Assembly: GCF_001675045.1 (NCBI RefSeq)
Contig: NZ_LYPA01000050.1
Span: 1-64,000 of the forward strand
Length of the DNA: 64,000 bases
Source: Paenibacillus oryzae
GTDB lineage: Bacteria; Bacillota; Bacilli; Paenibacillales; Paenibacillaceae
Reading direction: 5' to 3'
Below, piece by piece: positions 8,828 to 17,545 of the stretch; positions within the stretch are counted from its first letter, which is position 1, and each line of letters starts with the position of its first letter. The notes beneath the pieces are model-generated. The model was not told the origin of the DNA, made no database searches, and saw only the letters and a list, made by a program, of their open reading frames with translations. The position numbers were made by a program, and so were the translations under genes.

Positions 8828-10891
8828 GTGGCAAAAAAACATTTACCCGTTAGCCCCAAGCTGCCCGTTCTGATGCACGGCGCCGATTATAATCCGGAGC
8901 AATGGCTCAAATATCCGGAGGTTTTAAAAGAGGATATTCGCCTAATGAAGCTGGCTGGCTGCAATGTTATGGCAGTGGGCATTTTCTCCTGGGCAGCTCT
9001 TGAGCCTGCCGAAGGCGTATTTAATTTTGAATGGATGGACAACCTGTTGAACACGTTTGCCGAAAACGGTATTTATGCCTGGCTGGCAACGCCAAGCGGC
9101 GCGCGTCCGGCATGGATGTCGCAAAAATACAAGGAAGTATTGCGGGTAGAATATAACCGTGTTCGCAATCTGCACGGCATGCGCCATAACCATTGCTACA
9201 CCTCTCCGGTTTACCGCGAAAAAATTACGATCATGAACAACAAGCTGGCGGAACGCTACGCAAGCCACCCTGCCGTCATCGGCTGGCATATCTCCAATGA
9301 ATTCGGCGGCGACTGCCATTGCGATCTTTGTCAGGACGCTTTCCGCGCTTGGGTCAAAAACAAATACAAAACGCTGGATGAGCTGAACCATGCCTGGTGG
9401 ACGCATTTCTGGGCGCATACCTACACCGATTGGAGCCAGGTAGAATCTCCCGCTCCGCATGGCGAAAACGCCGTGCACGGCCACAATCTGGACTGGCGCC
9501 GTTTCGTTTCGGAGCAAATCATCGATTACATCAACGTGGAGGTTGCTGCCGTTCGCGATGCCAACCCGGAATTGCCTGTAACAACAAATATGCACGCAAT
9601 TGATGGACTGGATTATCGCAAAATGGCAAAAGCGCTGGACGTTATCTCGTGGGATTCTTATCCGACCTGGCATGACCAGAAGGACGACAGCCAGCAAGCG
9701 GCAATGGTTGCCTTCTATCATGACCTGTACCGCTCGCTGCAAAAGAAACCTTTTGTCCTGATGGAAAGCACGCCAAGCAGCACAAACTGGCAAGCCGCAA
9801 GCAAGCTGAAGCAGCCGGGCATGCACAAGCTTTCCTCGCTGCAGGCCGTTGCCCATGGCGCGGATTCCGTGCAGTATTTCCAATGGCGGAAAAGTAGGGG
9901 CTCCAGCGAAAAGCTGCATGGCGCGGTCGTTGACCATGCAGGCCATGAAAACACCCGCGTTTTCCAGGATGTAGCAGAGCTTGGCCGCACGTTGTCCAGC
10001 CTGCCTCAATTGGTTGGTACGGATACGCCTTCGGAGGCGGCTATCATTTTTGATTGGGATAACCGTTGGGCTGTCAAGGACTCCCAAGGACCGCGCAACT
10101 GCGGCATCGGCTATGAATCCACCGTTTACGCTCATCATCGCGCGTTCTGGGAGCAAGGGGTTCCCGTCGATATTATCGGCTCCGAGGATTCCTTCGACGG
10201 CTACAAGCTGATTGTTGCCCCGATGCTGTATCTGTGCAGCGAAGAAACAGGCAAAAAGCTGGAGCAGTTTGTGAAAAAAGGAGGCACATTAGTGACGACT
10301 TATTGGTCCGGCATCGTTGGTGAAACCGACAATGCTCACCTGGGCGGCTTCCCTGGCCCGCTTCGCAAGACGCTTGGCATCTGGGCCGAGGAAATCGATG
10401 GCCTGTTTGATTACGAGCGCAACGGACTGGCGCTTGAGGGCGGCAACCGTCTGGGCCTCAAAGGGACCTATGAAGCACGCGAGCTTTGCGAGCTGGTCCA
10501 TCTCGAAGGCGCGGAGTCGCTAGGCGTTTACACTGACGATTTCTACGCCGGACGTCCAGCTTTGACGGTTAACAGCTTGGGCAAAGGCCGCGCATACCAT
10601 ATGGCAACCCGCCTTGGCGCGGATTTCCTGCTGGACTTCTATAGCAGCCTGTTTGCCGAAACCGGCGTGTACAAGGCCCTCGACAGCGAGCTTCCTGCAG
10701 GCGTAACCGCGCAGGTGCGCACCGATGGCGAACACGACTACCTGTTCGTTATGAACTTCAGCGGCCAGGCTGCCGAGCTGGAGCTGGACGGCGCTGTATA
10801 CACCGATCTGGAAAGCGGCGAAGCCGGAGTAACCAAGCTGGCTTTGCCGGTTAACGGCATCCGCCTGCTCAGCCGGCCTGCACAGGCTTAA
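8828..10891 (+). CDS. GH42 beta-galactosidase
   Basis: A 687-aa enzyme of normal GH42 length that removes terminal beta-galactose from oligosaccharides. There is no signal peptide, so it is cytoplasmic. GADYNPEQW is the family start. WHISNEFGG (about residue 157) holds the acid/base glutamate and VLMESTPSSTNW (about 312) the nucleophile. Cysteines in NHCYTSP and CHCDLCQ match the zinc site of many GH42 enzymes. A central trimerisation domain (ALINFDW-like, about 395-600) and a C-terminal beta domain follow. The GTG start is supported by AGGAG nine bases upstream. Specificity may include galactans or arabinopyranosides as well as lactose. Confidence 0.95.
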   Translation: MAKKHLPVSPKLPVLMHGADYNPEQWLKYPEVLKEDIRLMKLAGCNVMAVGIFSWAALEPAEGVFNFEWMDNLLNTFAENGIYAWLATPSGARPAWMSQKYKEVLRVEYNRVRNLHGMRHNHCYTSPVYREKITIMNNKLAERYASHPAVIGWHISNEFGGDCHCDLCQDAFRAWVKNKYKTLDELNHAWWTHFWAHTYTDWSQVESPAPHGENAVHGHNLDWRRFVSEQIIDYINVEVAAVRDANPELPVTTNMHAIDGLDYRKMAKALDVISWDSYPTWHDQKDDSQQAAMVAFYHDLYRSLQKKPFVLMESTPSSTNWQAASKLKQPGMHKLSSLQAVAHGADSVQYFQWRKSRGSSEKLHGAVVDHAGHENTRVFQDVAELGRTLSSLPQLVGTDTPSEAAIIFDWDNRWAVKDSQGPRNCGIGYESTVYAHHRAFWEQGVPVDIIGSEDSFDGYKLIVAPMLYLCSEETGKKLEQFVKKGGTLVTTYWSGIVGETDNAHLGGFPGPLRKTLGIWAEEIDGLFDYERNGLALEGGNRLGLKGTYEARELCELVHLEGAESLGVYTDDFYAGRPALTVNSLGKGRAYHMATRLGADFLLDFYSSLFAETGVYKALDSELPAGVTAQVRTDGEHDYLFVMNFSGQAAELELDGAVYTDLESGEAGVTKLALPVNGIRLLSRPAQA

Positions 10892-11051
10892 TACGCCCCG
10901 TGAGGCGCGCGCTCATGCAGATGGCTATGCCTGTGCCATGCAATGGCCGCCCAATGGGGTGCGCCATCACAAGGACTATGCAGTGCCGCGCAATAGGTGC
11001 GCCATCGCAAGGACTGTGCAAATGAAGTACTGCTTGCTAGCTGATTCTTTA

Positions 11052-11234
11052 TAACGGTCACAAATGGCCGTCAGAGTCGAATAAACGTGGAATTCGTATA
11101 GCTAGTGGACAAAAATGGCCGTTGTAGATGATTTTCGTTAAATTTTCTATGATTTTTGACCTGTAACGGTCATCCGCGTCCACTAGAATATGGTATTACT
11201 TAATTTTTGAGGTCTAACGGACATTTTTGTCCGG
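11052..11234. repeat. four copies of the TAACGGnCATnnnnGTCC repeat
   Basis: Copies at about 11052-11071, 11104-11123 (reverse orientation), 11163-11184 and 11213-11234, within 180 bp. They match the two copies at the window start. Spacing is roughly 50 bp. Confidence 0.6.
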
Positions 11235-11238
11235 AAGG

Positions 11239-11325
11239 CCTCTTTTTTTTGCCTGACAGTTTCCGGGAAACCTCTTTTTTTGTCTGGCAGGTTACGGGAA
11301 ACCTCTTTTTTGTCTGGCACTCTGG
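11239..11325. repeat. three-copy tandem repeat of about 31 bp
   Basis: Units start at 11239, 11271 and 11302; each reads CCTC, a T run, then GTCTGGCAG or GCCTGACAG and, in the first two, a GGGAAA tail. The third is truncated. Confidence 0.65.
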
Positions 11326-11409
11326 CAGGCCAAGAGCAATGTGCCAGGGTAACCAATAAAACACACATGTTCCACACTCCGGCAAGATATAAATGATATA
11401 TGGAAAGCA

Positions 11410-11770
11410 ATTTGCATAGCTCGGAGCGAGTATGAGTAAGTAGTAAGTATATGTAGAAGAAACAAAAACAAATGAGCAAGTTTTGAATAAGTGGAGTGAA
11501 CTGTGTGCGTCCAGCAGTCCAGTCAGTTGAGGGCGTTGTGTAAGTGGAATACTTATGTGTTCAATAAATTCAGCCAGTTGAGTGAGTTCAGTAATTAGAG
11601 TAGTTATGTCCGCTAAGTGATTTGAGTAAGTTGGAGTAAGAAGAGTGTGCTATATGCGTTCAGTGAGCTAAGTCAGTTTGAGTAAGTGGAGTGTGTGCTG
11701 TATGGCATTCAGTAGGTTGAGCAAGTGGAGTAAGTGGAGTAGTTGTGTGCGTCAGTAAGTTGTGCGTGTG
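11410..11770 (+). repeat. degenerate GAGTAAGTGGAGT-like low-complexity region
   Basis: Short words such as GAGTAAG, AAGTGGAGT, CAGTTGAG and GTGTGCG recur irregularly on the + strand for about 350 bp, with almost no cytosine-rich stretches. It ends just before the ribosome site of the hydrolase gene at 11808. It could be a long transcribed leader or decayed repeat DNA. Confidence 0.5.
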
Positions 11771-11807
11771 CAGCAAATAGGAATCGGTATCAACCATTGA
11801 GGAGGGA

Positions 11808-12623
11808 TTGGCTGTGGAATATTGGGTCAGAGTAGCGCCGGATGTGAGGATTTACGTTAACGATATAAACCCGGGAGGCCGTAATCCGATTTTATTTATT
11901 CATGGCTGGCCTGCTAATCACAGGATGTTTGAGTACCAATACAATGCCCTGCTTGGAGCAGGCATTCGGTGTATCGGCATCGATATGAGGGGGTACGGCC
12001 TGTCCGACAAACCAGTGTGGGGATATGACTATAACACGCTCGCCGATGACGTCAGAGGAGTTATCGATGCTTTAGGCTTGCGGGGCATTACTCTTTCCGG
12101 CCATTCCACAGGCGGAGCCGTTGCGATACGCTATATGGCGCGGCATCAAGGACATGGCGTCTCCAAGCTGGCTCTTTTTGCGGCTGCGGCGCCAAGCCTT
12201 ATCCAGCGCCCCAACTTTCCCTATGGATTAAAGCTAAGCGATGTGGAGGAAATTATTAATGCCGCTCATGCCGATAGGCCGCAGATGTTATGGGATTTTG
12301 GCGAAAAGCTCTTTTACAAAAAGGTTACTGCTCCTTTTTCGGAATGGTTTTTCCAATTAGGCCTTCAGGCGGCCAGCTGGTCAACCATAGCTATTGCGCA
12401 TTCTTGGATTTCCGAGCAGCTATTTCAGGATTTGGGGCAAATCCGGGTGCCAACGCTGATTCTGCATGGCATTCACGATCAGGTATGCCTCTACCCGCTG
12501 GCGCTTGCCCAAAACCAGGGCATCGCCCACTCCAAGCTAGTGCCGATGGAGGAAAGCGGGCACGGTTTATTCTACGACCAGCGAGAAGACTTCAACCGTG
12601 AGCTGCTTGGCTTTATCCGTTAG
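11808..12623 (+). CDS. alpha/beta hydrolase
   Basis: A 271-aa alpha/beta-hydrolase-fold enzyme without a signal peptide. The oxyanion region is LFIHGWPAN (about 30), the nucleophile elbow is GHSTGG (about 97-102), the acid is in HGIHDQVCL (about 224) and the histidine in SGHGLFYDQ (about 250). The GTG start has GAGGAGGG seven bases upstream. It resembles the peroxidase/esterase-like hydrolases (non-haem chloroperoxidase group), but the true substrate is unknown. It stands alone on the + strand and ends before two hairpins. Confidence 0.85.
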   Translation: MAVEYWVRVAPDVRIYVNDINPGGRNPILFIHGWPANHRMFEYQYNALLGAGIRCIGIDMRGYGLSDKPVWGYDYNTLADDVRGVIDALGLRGITLSGHSTGGAVAIRYMARHQGHGVSKLALFAAAAPSLIQRPNFPYGLKLSDVEEIINAAHADRPQMLWDFGEKLFYKKVTAPFSEWFFQLGLQAASWSTIAIAHSWISEQLFQDLGQIRVPTLILHGIHDQVCLYPLALAQNQGIAHSKLVPMEESGHGLFYDQREDFNRELLGFIR

Positions 12624-12657
12624 AGAATTAACAATGTGGAAATTATTCTGCCATCTA

Positions 12658-12707
12658 GGGCGTGTCTGAATCCTCCGTGTGGAAACAGCGAGTTTTCAGA
12701 CACGCCC
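12658..12707. repeat. inverted pair of the GGGCGTGTCTGAA repeat
   Basis: A perfect 13-bp inverted repeat (12658-12670 with 12695-12707). The same sequence occurs singly at 7787-7809 and 31590-31615. It can form a long hairpin just after the hydrolase gene. Confidence 0.65.
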
Positions 12708-12708
12708 A

Positions 12709-12766
12709 AAAAAAAGCAAACACGAGGAACTCCGATTATTTGGCATTCCTCCAAGTTTGCTTTTTG
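12709..12766. terminator. bidirectional terminator
   Basis: AAAAAGCAAAC and GTTTGCTTTTT pair over 11 bp with further GAGGAA/TTCCTC pairing inside. It lies between the + strand hydrolase and the leftward 42-aa ORF and carries A and T runs on both flanks. Confidence 0.75.
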
Positions 12767-12770
12767 TCCG

Positions 12771-12899
12771 CTACTTCTGAAGCCTCAGCTGGAATTGAAA
12801 CGAATCCCGATAATCCCATCCGTCCCGGTCGCGGTAACAATAAAAAGCTGAAATATCTTCGTCACTCAATACCAACATAGATCCTTCAACGACTTTCAT
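12771..12899 (-). CDS. small 42-aa protein of unknown function
   Basis: An ATG at 12899 with GGGGAGG seven bases upstream opens a 42-codon frame that ends at TAG 12771, five bases from a terminator hairpin. The product begins MKVVEGSMLVLSDEDISAFY and continues with an aromatic, charged CYRDRDGWDYRD segment. It is acidic at the start, has a single cysteine, and has no membrane helix. The good ribosome site and terminator support expression. I do not recognise it. Confidence 0.55.
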   Translation of the reverse strand: MKVVEGSMLVLSDEDISAFYCYRDRDGWDYRDSFQFQLRLQK

Positions 12900-12970
12900 C
12901 CGTATACCTCCCCGTTTGCTGTCTGGAGCAGGTAAGTAAGTATAAAAGTACAGTAAGTATCGGCCTGTTT

Positions 12971-14794
12971 TTACCGATAGTCCGGCTTAATGGTAACCGT
13001 GGCGGTAACCTCGGCCAGCTCTTTGTTTAAATCACGCTCCGGCGTCATGTCAAGGACAGGATATCCCTCTGCATCAAAATGAACTCGCCGCAGCCCAGAG
13101 CTGCGCGGAGCGTCCAAGCCTGCTTTGGCATGGTACACATTCCAAACCACTCCGTCATCATCCGTAACATAGGAGTTATGCCCCGGTCCGAATTCTCCCG
13201 GCACATTCCGTGAGGTGAGCAGCGGATAGTTGCCTTTAACCCAGTTGGCGGGATTCAGCATATCGGCGCCATTTTCGATTGTGAGCAGTCCCACGCAATA
13301 AGTGGCATCCGTCGCCGCGCTGGAAAAGGTCAGGAACAGCTTGTGTTCTCCATACAGAGGAAAAGGTCCTTCATCCACAAAGGTTTTGTTGTTGGCCCAG
13401 CCATAATCCGGCTTGGAGAGGAGAATAGGTTCGCTTGCCAGCCTCCACGGCTCCTTTGTATCCAGCTTGGCCAGATATAGCCATGCTCCGAGATCGTCCG
13501 GGAGGAACTGGCGCTCCGACCATGCCGCATAGATGTCGCCTTCCCAATGGATAACCGTCATATCCAGGGATATCGTTTTTCCCGCTTCGCACAGGTCCGA
13601 GCCGTCCATCCGCACCACGCGCCTCGGCTCCGACCAGTCTCCGGCGTTTAACGGATTCCCGTCTTTTTTCAGCTTCATGACATGGGCTTCCTCTTCAAAA
13701 AACTCCTTTGGCGTCGCCGCATGAAAAATATACAGCTCATCTTCTATAATATGGAATTCCGGGGCCCATAACAATCCGCCGATATGACTATAGGTTTCCG
13801 AATCCAGAATTTGCACCTCTGGAGCAGAAACAAGCTCATCCAAGGTTTCGGCCTCGCGAACGGAGAAGGATTTTTGCCCGTCGGCATCGTTTGTAGCTAT
13901 AAAATAATACTTGCCCTTCCATCTGGCAATGTTGGGATCGGCCCGATGGGATGCAAAAGGAAAGTCAAAAAACGTCTGGCGCAGCGTTCCCTTTATTTCA
14001 TAGGTTCCTTCGCCTGACCAGTCCAAGCCTTCCAAATCCCAATCCACATCCTTCGGCGAAGACGTGCCGTCGCTATATAAAGCTATGGCCTTTACCTTAC
14101 GCAGCTGCTCCTTGCCGGAAACCGTAATCGCTCCCGGCCCTTGGCTTTCTGTGTGATGAGGCGAGGTCAGCTTACTGACAACACGATCAGCGAGCTCCTT
14201 CGGCACGGCTATAAAATTCCGTGCTTGAATCCCTTCAATCTCCGCCGAAACGGGGCTCAGAGCCGAAGTTTTCGCCGGTACGGGCTCCGAAACTTCGGAC
14301 AACCCCAACATATCCCCAATAATATTTTCATAACTATTACCCGATTCATCCGTCCATATGATCACGTATCCGTTATGCTCCTCGCTGTAACGACAGGCCA
14401 CATCCTGTACAAAAGCATTGCCTTTTAAATTCAGAAGGCCGATTTCCCGATACTGAAGCAAATCCTGCGTAACGGCCAAAAGAACGCTGCCTTTGCTTGA
14501 CTCGTCATTTGCGCCATCCGCTTCCGTACGGATTGCCAATACGCCAAAGCCGCCTTCCTTCATCGCAAACAGAAAAGGCTGCTTCAAGCTTTTAGCAGTA
14601 AGCGTGCCATTGGCGTTGTCCGTGGCCTTGGCAAAAAATACGCCGGAGTTGTTGTTAAGCGCCCGGAAAGCACAGCCGTCCTCGCTATATGCCAGATGCA
14701 TGCTGTACGCCAGCTTTGGCGCATATATCAATTCCTCTTGCGGCAAGCGTGTATAACAAAGAATATGGCCCTGCTTGAACTCATTCGTCGACAT
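12971..14794 (-). CDS. GH43 family glycosidase with an Ig-like insert
   Basis: A 607-aa protein without a signal peptide, so probably cytoplasmic. The N-terminal 200 residues look like an additional propeller-like or accessory region. Residues about 215-270 resemble a bacterial Ig-like (Big_4) domain (ALYSDGTSSPKDVDWD, GEGTYEIKGTL). The C-terminal 330 residues are the five-bladed GH43 catalytic propeller: HRADPNIARWKGKYYF holds the base aspartate, LWAPEFHII is the conserved APE block, and DEGPFPLYG probably holds the acid glutamate. GPGHNSYVTDDDG is a typical late motif. Family activities are arabinofuranosidase or xylosidase. It is encoded downstream of GH27 on the same strand, with a terminator between them. 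Confidence 0.85.
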   Translation of the reverse strand: MSTNEFKQGHILCYTRLPQEELIYAPKLAYSMHLAYSEDGCAFRALNNNSGVFFAKATDNANGTLTAKSLKQPFLFAMKEGGFGVLAIRTEADGANDESSKGSVLLAVTQDLLQYREIGLLNLKGNAFVQDVACRYSEEHNGYVIIWTDESGNSYENIIGDMLGLSEVSEPVPAKTSALSPVSAEIEGIQARNFIAVPKELADRVVSKLTSPHHTESQGPGAITVSGKEQLRKVKAIALYSDGTSSPKDVDWDLEGLDWSGEGTYEIKGTLRQTFFDFPFASHRADPNIARWKGKYYFIATNDADGQKSFSVREAETLDELVSAPEVQILDSETYSHIGGLLWAPEFHIIEDELYIFHAATPKEFFEEEAHVMKLKKDGNPLNAGDWSEPRRVVRMDGSDLCEAGKTISLDMTVIHWEGDIYAAWSERQFLPDDLGAWLYLAKLDTKEPWRLASEPILLSKPDYGWANNKTFVDEGPFPLYGEHKLFLTFSSAATDATYCVGLLTIENGADMLNPANWVKGNYPLLTSRNVPGEFGPGHNSYVTDDDGVVWNVYHAKAGLDAPRSSGLRRVHFDAEGYPVLDMTPERDLNKELAEVTATVTIKPDYR

Positions 14795-14861
14795 TATATT
14801 TCATCCCTTCTTCTCAATTATGGAAATCTCTATTATGGAATGGATGATGAACGCGTGGTGT

Positions 14862-14901
14862 AAAAAGCGCCTTGCTCAGCCTTCGGGCTAAAACAAGGCG
14901 C
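14862..14901 (-). terminator. rho-independent terminator after GH27
   Basis: GCGCCTTG and CAAGGCGC pair, with AGCC/GGGCT inside, followed on the minus strand by TTTTT. It is placed 42 bp past the GH27 stop and separates it from the GH43 gene. Confidence 0.85.
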
Positions 14902-14942
14902 AGTCACTGCAGCCAGCGGCCGTTTCTTATTAGAGCACGTTA

Positions 14943-16223
14943 TCAGCCCAAACGATACAAGGCTGCTCCATGCGGCGGCACAGTTGCTTGCAGCTTGCCG
15001 CCTGCGATCTTCTCGGATGCTCCGCTCCACAATTCCTTGGTTTCAACGCCGGCCGTTCCGGCAAGGCCCAGCTCCGACAGCGAAACCGTCACTTCTCCCG
15101 GCTCGTCATTTGTATTAAACAACGCAGCGTACACTTCGCCGTCCGGCCCTTGCGCCGTCCATACGACCTTGCCCTCCGCGCGGCTGACCTTTCTCGCCCC
15201 GGAGCTATAGCGATGCATGTGAAGCACATCCTTATTGGTCAAAAGCGACAGCGTCCACTCGTCATTGTCGCGCATTTCTCCGCCAAACATCAGCGGTGAA
15301 CGGAAAATGCTCCACAACGTCATCATCGTAAGCTGCTCATCCTTGGTAAATCGGGTCCAGCGGTCTCCGGAATGACTCCGAACGCCGATTCGTCCAAGCG
15401 GAAGCATGTCGCAATCCGGCCAGCACCCTGGCTTTGGCCTGCCCTCCCATGTTTCGCACCGGTCGAACATGTCCAACAGAAGCGGCCATTTGTCCCAGAA
15501 GTCGTCCGTCATTCTCCACAGGTTGGCGTTGGCCTCAAAAAAGTCTGCATGCTTGATGGGAGCAGGTCCCGGCGACAAGCTGAGCACCATGGGCCGTCCG
15601 GCATGATCTATTGCTTTTCGGATCAGTTCAATTTCGCCCAGATGCGTTCCGCCATGCAGCCAGGAATCCGCTATATCATCAACCTTGATGTAATCGACGC
15701 CCCATTCCGCATACATTTCAAATAACGAGTTGTAATAGTCCTGAGCGCCTGCCTTGAAGGCGTCTACACCGTACATATCCGTATTCCAGCCGCAGAAGGA
15801 GCAGGTATGCGCGATATCGCGCGCGGTCCGGTTCGTTCCTTTAATCGGCGTATTGTCATGAACGGCTTGACGCGGAATACCCCGCATAATGTGAATGCCA
15901 AACTTCAGGCCAAGTCCATGGATGTAATCGCCAAGCGGCTTAAAGCCCTGACCGCCCTCAGCCGATGGAAAGCGGTTTACTGCAGGAATCAACCGGGAAT
16001 AATCATCCATCTCCAGCCGGACGAATGGCCGATAGGCATCTGAAACCGCTCCCGGCTCGGACCATTGAATATCAACGACAATATATTCCCAGCCGTGCTC
16101 CTTCAGGTTTTGAGCCATATAATCGGCATTGCCGCGAACCTCGGACTCCGTCACGCTGGCCCCGTAGCAGTCCCAGCTATTCCAGCCAAGCGGCGGAGTA
16201 GGAGCAAACTGATGATGATTCAT
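14943..16223 (-). CDS. GH27 alpha-galactosidase / beta-L-arabinopyranosidase-like enzyme
   Basis: A 426-aa retaining glycosidase of the GH27 (clan D) family. TPPLGWNSWDCYGASVTE opens the barrel, and the nucleophile aspartate lies in DYIKVDDIADSW (about residue 181). MTDDFWDKW (about 240) probably holds the acid/base. A C-terminal all-beta domain ends in PPHGAALYRLG. There is no signal peptide, so it acts on imported oligosaccharides. The nucleophile block differs from the common LKYDNC form, which leaves room for beta-L-arabinopyranoside or another specificity. GGGAGG precedes the ATG by eight bases. The AraC gene at 16371 lies upstream on the same strand. Confidence 0.9.
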   Translation of the reverse strand: MNHHQFAPTPPLGWNSWDCYGASVTESEVRGNADYMAQNLKEHGWEYIVVDIQWSEPGAVSDAYRPFVRLEMDDYSRLIPAVNRFPSAEGGQGFKPLGDYIHGLGLKFGIHIMRGIPRQAVHDNTPIKGTNRTARDIAHTCSFCGWNTDMYGVDAFKAGAQDYYNSLFEMYAEWGVDYIKVDDIADSWLHGGTHLGEIELIRKAIDHAGRPMVLSLSPGPAPIKHADFFEANANLWRMTDDFWDKWPLLLDMFDRCETWEGRPKPGCWPDCDMLPLGRIGVRSHSGDRWTRFTKDEQLTMMTLWSIFRSPLMFGGEMRDNDEWTLSLLTNKDVLHMHRYSSGARKVSRAEGKVVWTAQGPDGEVYAALFNTNDEPGEVTVSLSELGLAGTAGVETKELWSGASEKIAGGKLQATVPPHGAALYRLG

Positions 16224-16370
16224 GAAAAAAACCTCCCTATGTACGTTGAATAGTCATTTATTGCAGATATACCCTAATCATATATCCTTAAAAAAGGCTA
16301 TTCCACCGTAATTTTTTCTCATGAATAGCACTAAATTGCTGTATCGCATATCACTTTTCCGCGCCGCTTT

Positions 16371-17252
16371 CTAATCAAAAAAAAGCCTGCTGTAAGGAAG
16401 CTCTCTCGACGAGCGGAAACGGGCCGGCGTCTGGCCCGTCAGCTTGCGAAACACCTTAATGAAATAGCTGCCGCTGGAATACCCGACCGAAGCGGCCACC
16501 TCATCAATGCTGAGATTGCTTTGCCGCAGCAGCGATATCGCTTTTTCAATGCGGACCCGGCTTAAATATTCGCCCGGAGTCATTCCCGTAAACGCAGCAA
16601 AGGTACGCAAAAAATGATATTTGGACACGCCAAGCTCCTGCGCGAGCTGCTCCTGTCCCACCATCCCGCTGTAGTTGCTCTCCATATATTGAACCGCGGC
16701 TTTAACGGTTGGCGGCCATGCGGCCCCTGATGCTCCTTTGTTCAATGAAAACCGGGCAAGCTCCATCATAAAACGGTAGGTATGCGCAGATGCCGTGTAG
16801 AGGTCCGTGATTTTTCCTGTAAGCGCTTCCCGATAAATGTCGTTCAAAGCTGCAATCGGCCCGCTTCCTAGCGGCAAAAAGGGGGTTTCGCCAATTCTGT
16901 CCTTGATCTCCTCCCATATGCCCATAACGGGGTGAGGCCTCAGCAATATATATAGAAACTCCCACTCTTCCGTATCGTCCGGCAGCCAATAGCGATGAGC
17001 TCCGGGTATTTCAACAAGAAAGGCTTGTCCGCGCTCCATCCGGTAATGTCTACCCTCTACCTCCAGCTCGCCGCAGCCCTCCAGCGTATACTGAAATAAC
17101 AGAAGCGGTCCGTCGCTTCTCGTTAGGCCATTCCAATTGTATGTATGACTGCGTTCCTGTTCAAAGCCGATCGCAAACAAACCGCAAAGAGGGAGGCCGG
17201 GCTGCTCGGCAAAGCGGAATCCGTAGGTGCCTCTATGCTGCTCTAGCGACAT
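16371..17252 (-). CDS. AraC family regulator
   Basis: A 293-aa transcription factor with an N-terminal cupin-like sensor (about 20-130: LFQYTLEGCGELEVEG, RGQAFLVEIPGAHRYWL) and a C-terminal double helix-turn-helix (about 190-285: QEQLAQELGVSKYHFLRTF and SIDEVAASVGYSSGSYFIKVF). It sits immediately upstream of GH27 on the same strand, so it probably regulates the GH27 and perhaps the GH43 gene. Confidence 0.9.
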   Translation of the reverse strand: MSLEQHRGTYGFRFAEQPGLPLCGLFAIGFEQERSHTYNWNGLTRSDGPLLLFQYTLEGCGELEVEGRHYRMERGQAFLVEIPGAHRYWLPDDTEEWEFLYILLRPHPVMGIWEEIKDRIGETPFLPLGSGPIAALNDIYREALTGKITDLYTASAHTYRFMMELARFSLNKGASGAAWPPTVKAAVQYMESNYSGMVGQEQLAQELGVSKYHFLRTFAAFTGMTPGEYLSRVRIEKAISLLRQSNLSIDEVAASVGYSSGSYFIKVFRKLTGQTPARFRSSRELPYSRLFFD

Positions 17253-17400
17253 CTCTCATCGCCTCTTTCCAGCTTACTTTTTATTGAAAACAAGATATAT
17301 ATCACTCCGCAAACCAGATCCTATTCCCATGGAAGGTCATTTATAGAATACTCAAAGCTTGTGTTCTAAACAAGTTTCGCGGGTCATTCCAATAAAAAAA

Positions 17401-17515
17401 CGGGGCTGTCCGAAAAGTCAAGTAGAACGAATAATTACTATTCAGCAAAGGGAACCGGGAGGAACCGGTTTCGCTGAATAATGATTCACCGTTACAGACT
17501 TTTCGGACAGTCCCA
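17401..17515. repeat. 115-bp palindromic repeat, left copy
   Basis: The ends GGGGCTGTCCGAAAAGTC and GACTTTTCGGACAGTCCC are inverted repeats and an inner ATTCAGC/GCTGAAT pair is present. A homologous copy lies in the opposite orientation at 24411-24530. It follows the sucrose phosphorylase stop and could terminate that transcript. Confidence 0.75.
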
Positions 17516-17545
17516 GTTCGACTGATGATATCTGTCCTTCTTTTA

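Larger units (their letters stand above)
10892..11807. other. 916-bp repeat-rich non-coding stretch
   Basis: No credible gene: a 98-codon minus-strand frame at 11183-11479 is made of repeats and has no ribosome site. Contents in order: a direct repeat GGTGCGCCATCrCAAGGACT at 10958-10982 and 10996-11020; four copies of the TAACGG..GTCC repeat (11052-11234); a three-fold tandem repeat (11239-11325); and a degenerate GAGTAAGTGGAGT-type region (about 11410-11770). The leading part may include the terminator of the GH42 gene, but I cannot point to a clear one. Confidence 0.6.

Noticed and set aside
8942..10156. 404-codon minus-strand frame inside GH42
   Set aside because: It is antisense to a conserved gene with all catalytic motifs and has no family pattern or ribosome site; it is a codon-bias shadow.
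11183..11479. 98-codon minus-strand frame
   Set aside because: Built from the 31-bp tandem repeat and low-complexity DNA; no ribosome site.
10892..11807. CRISPR array
   Set aside because: The repeats are of several kinds, not regularly spaced with unique spacers, and no cas genes are present.
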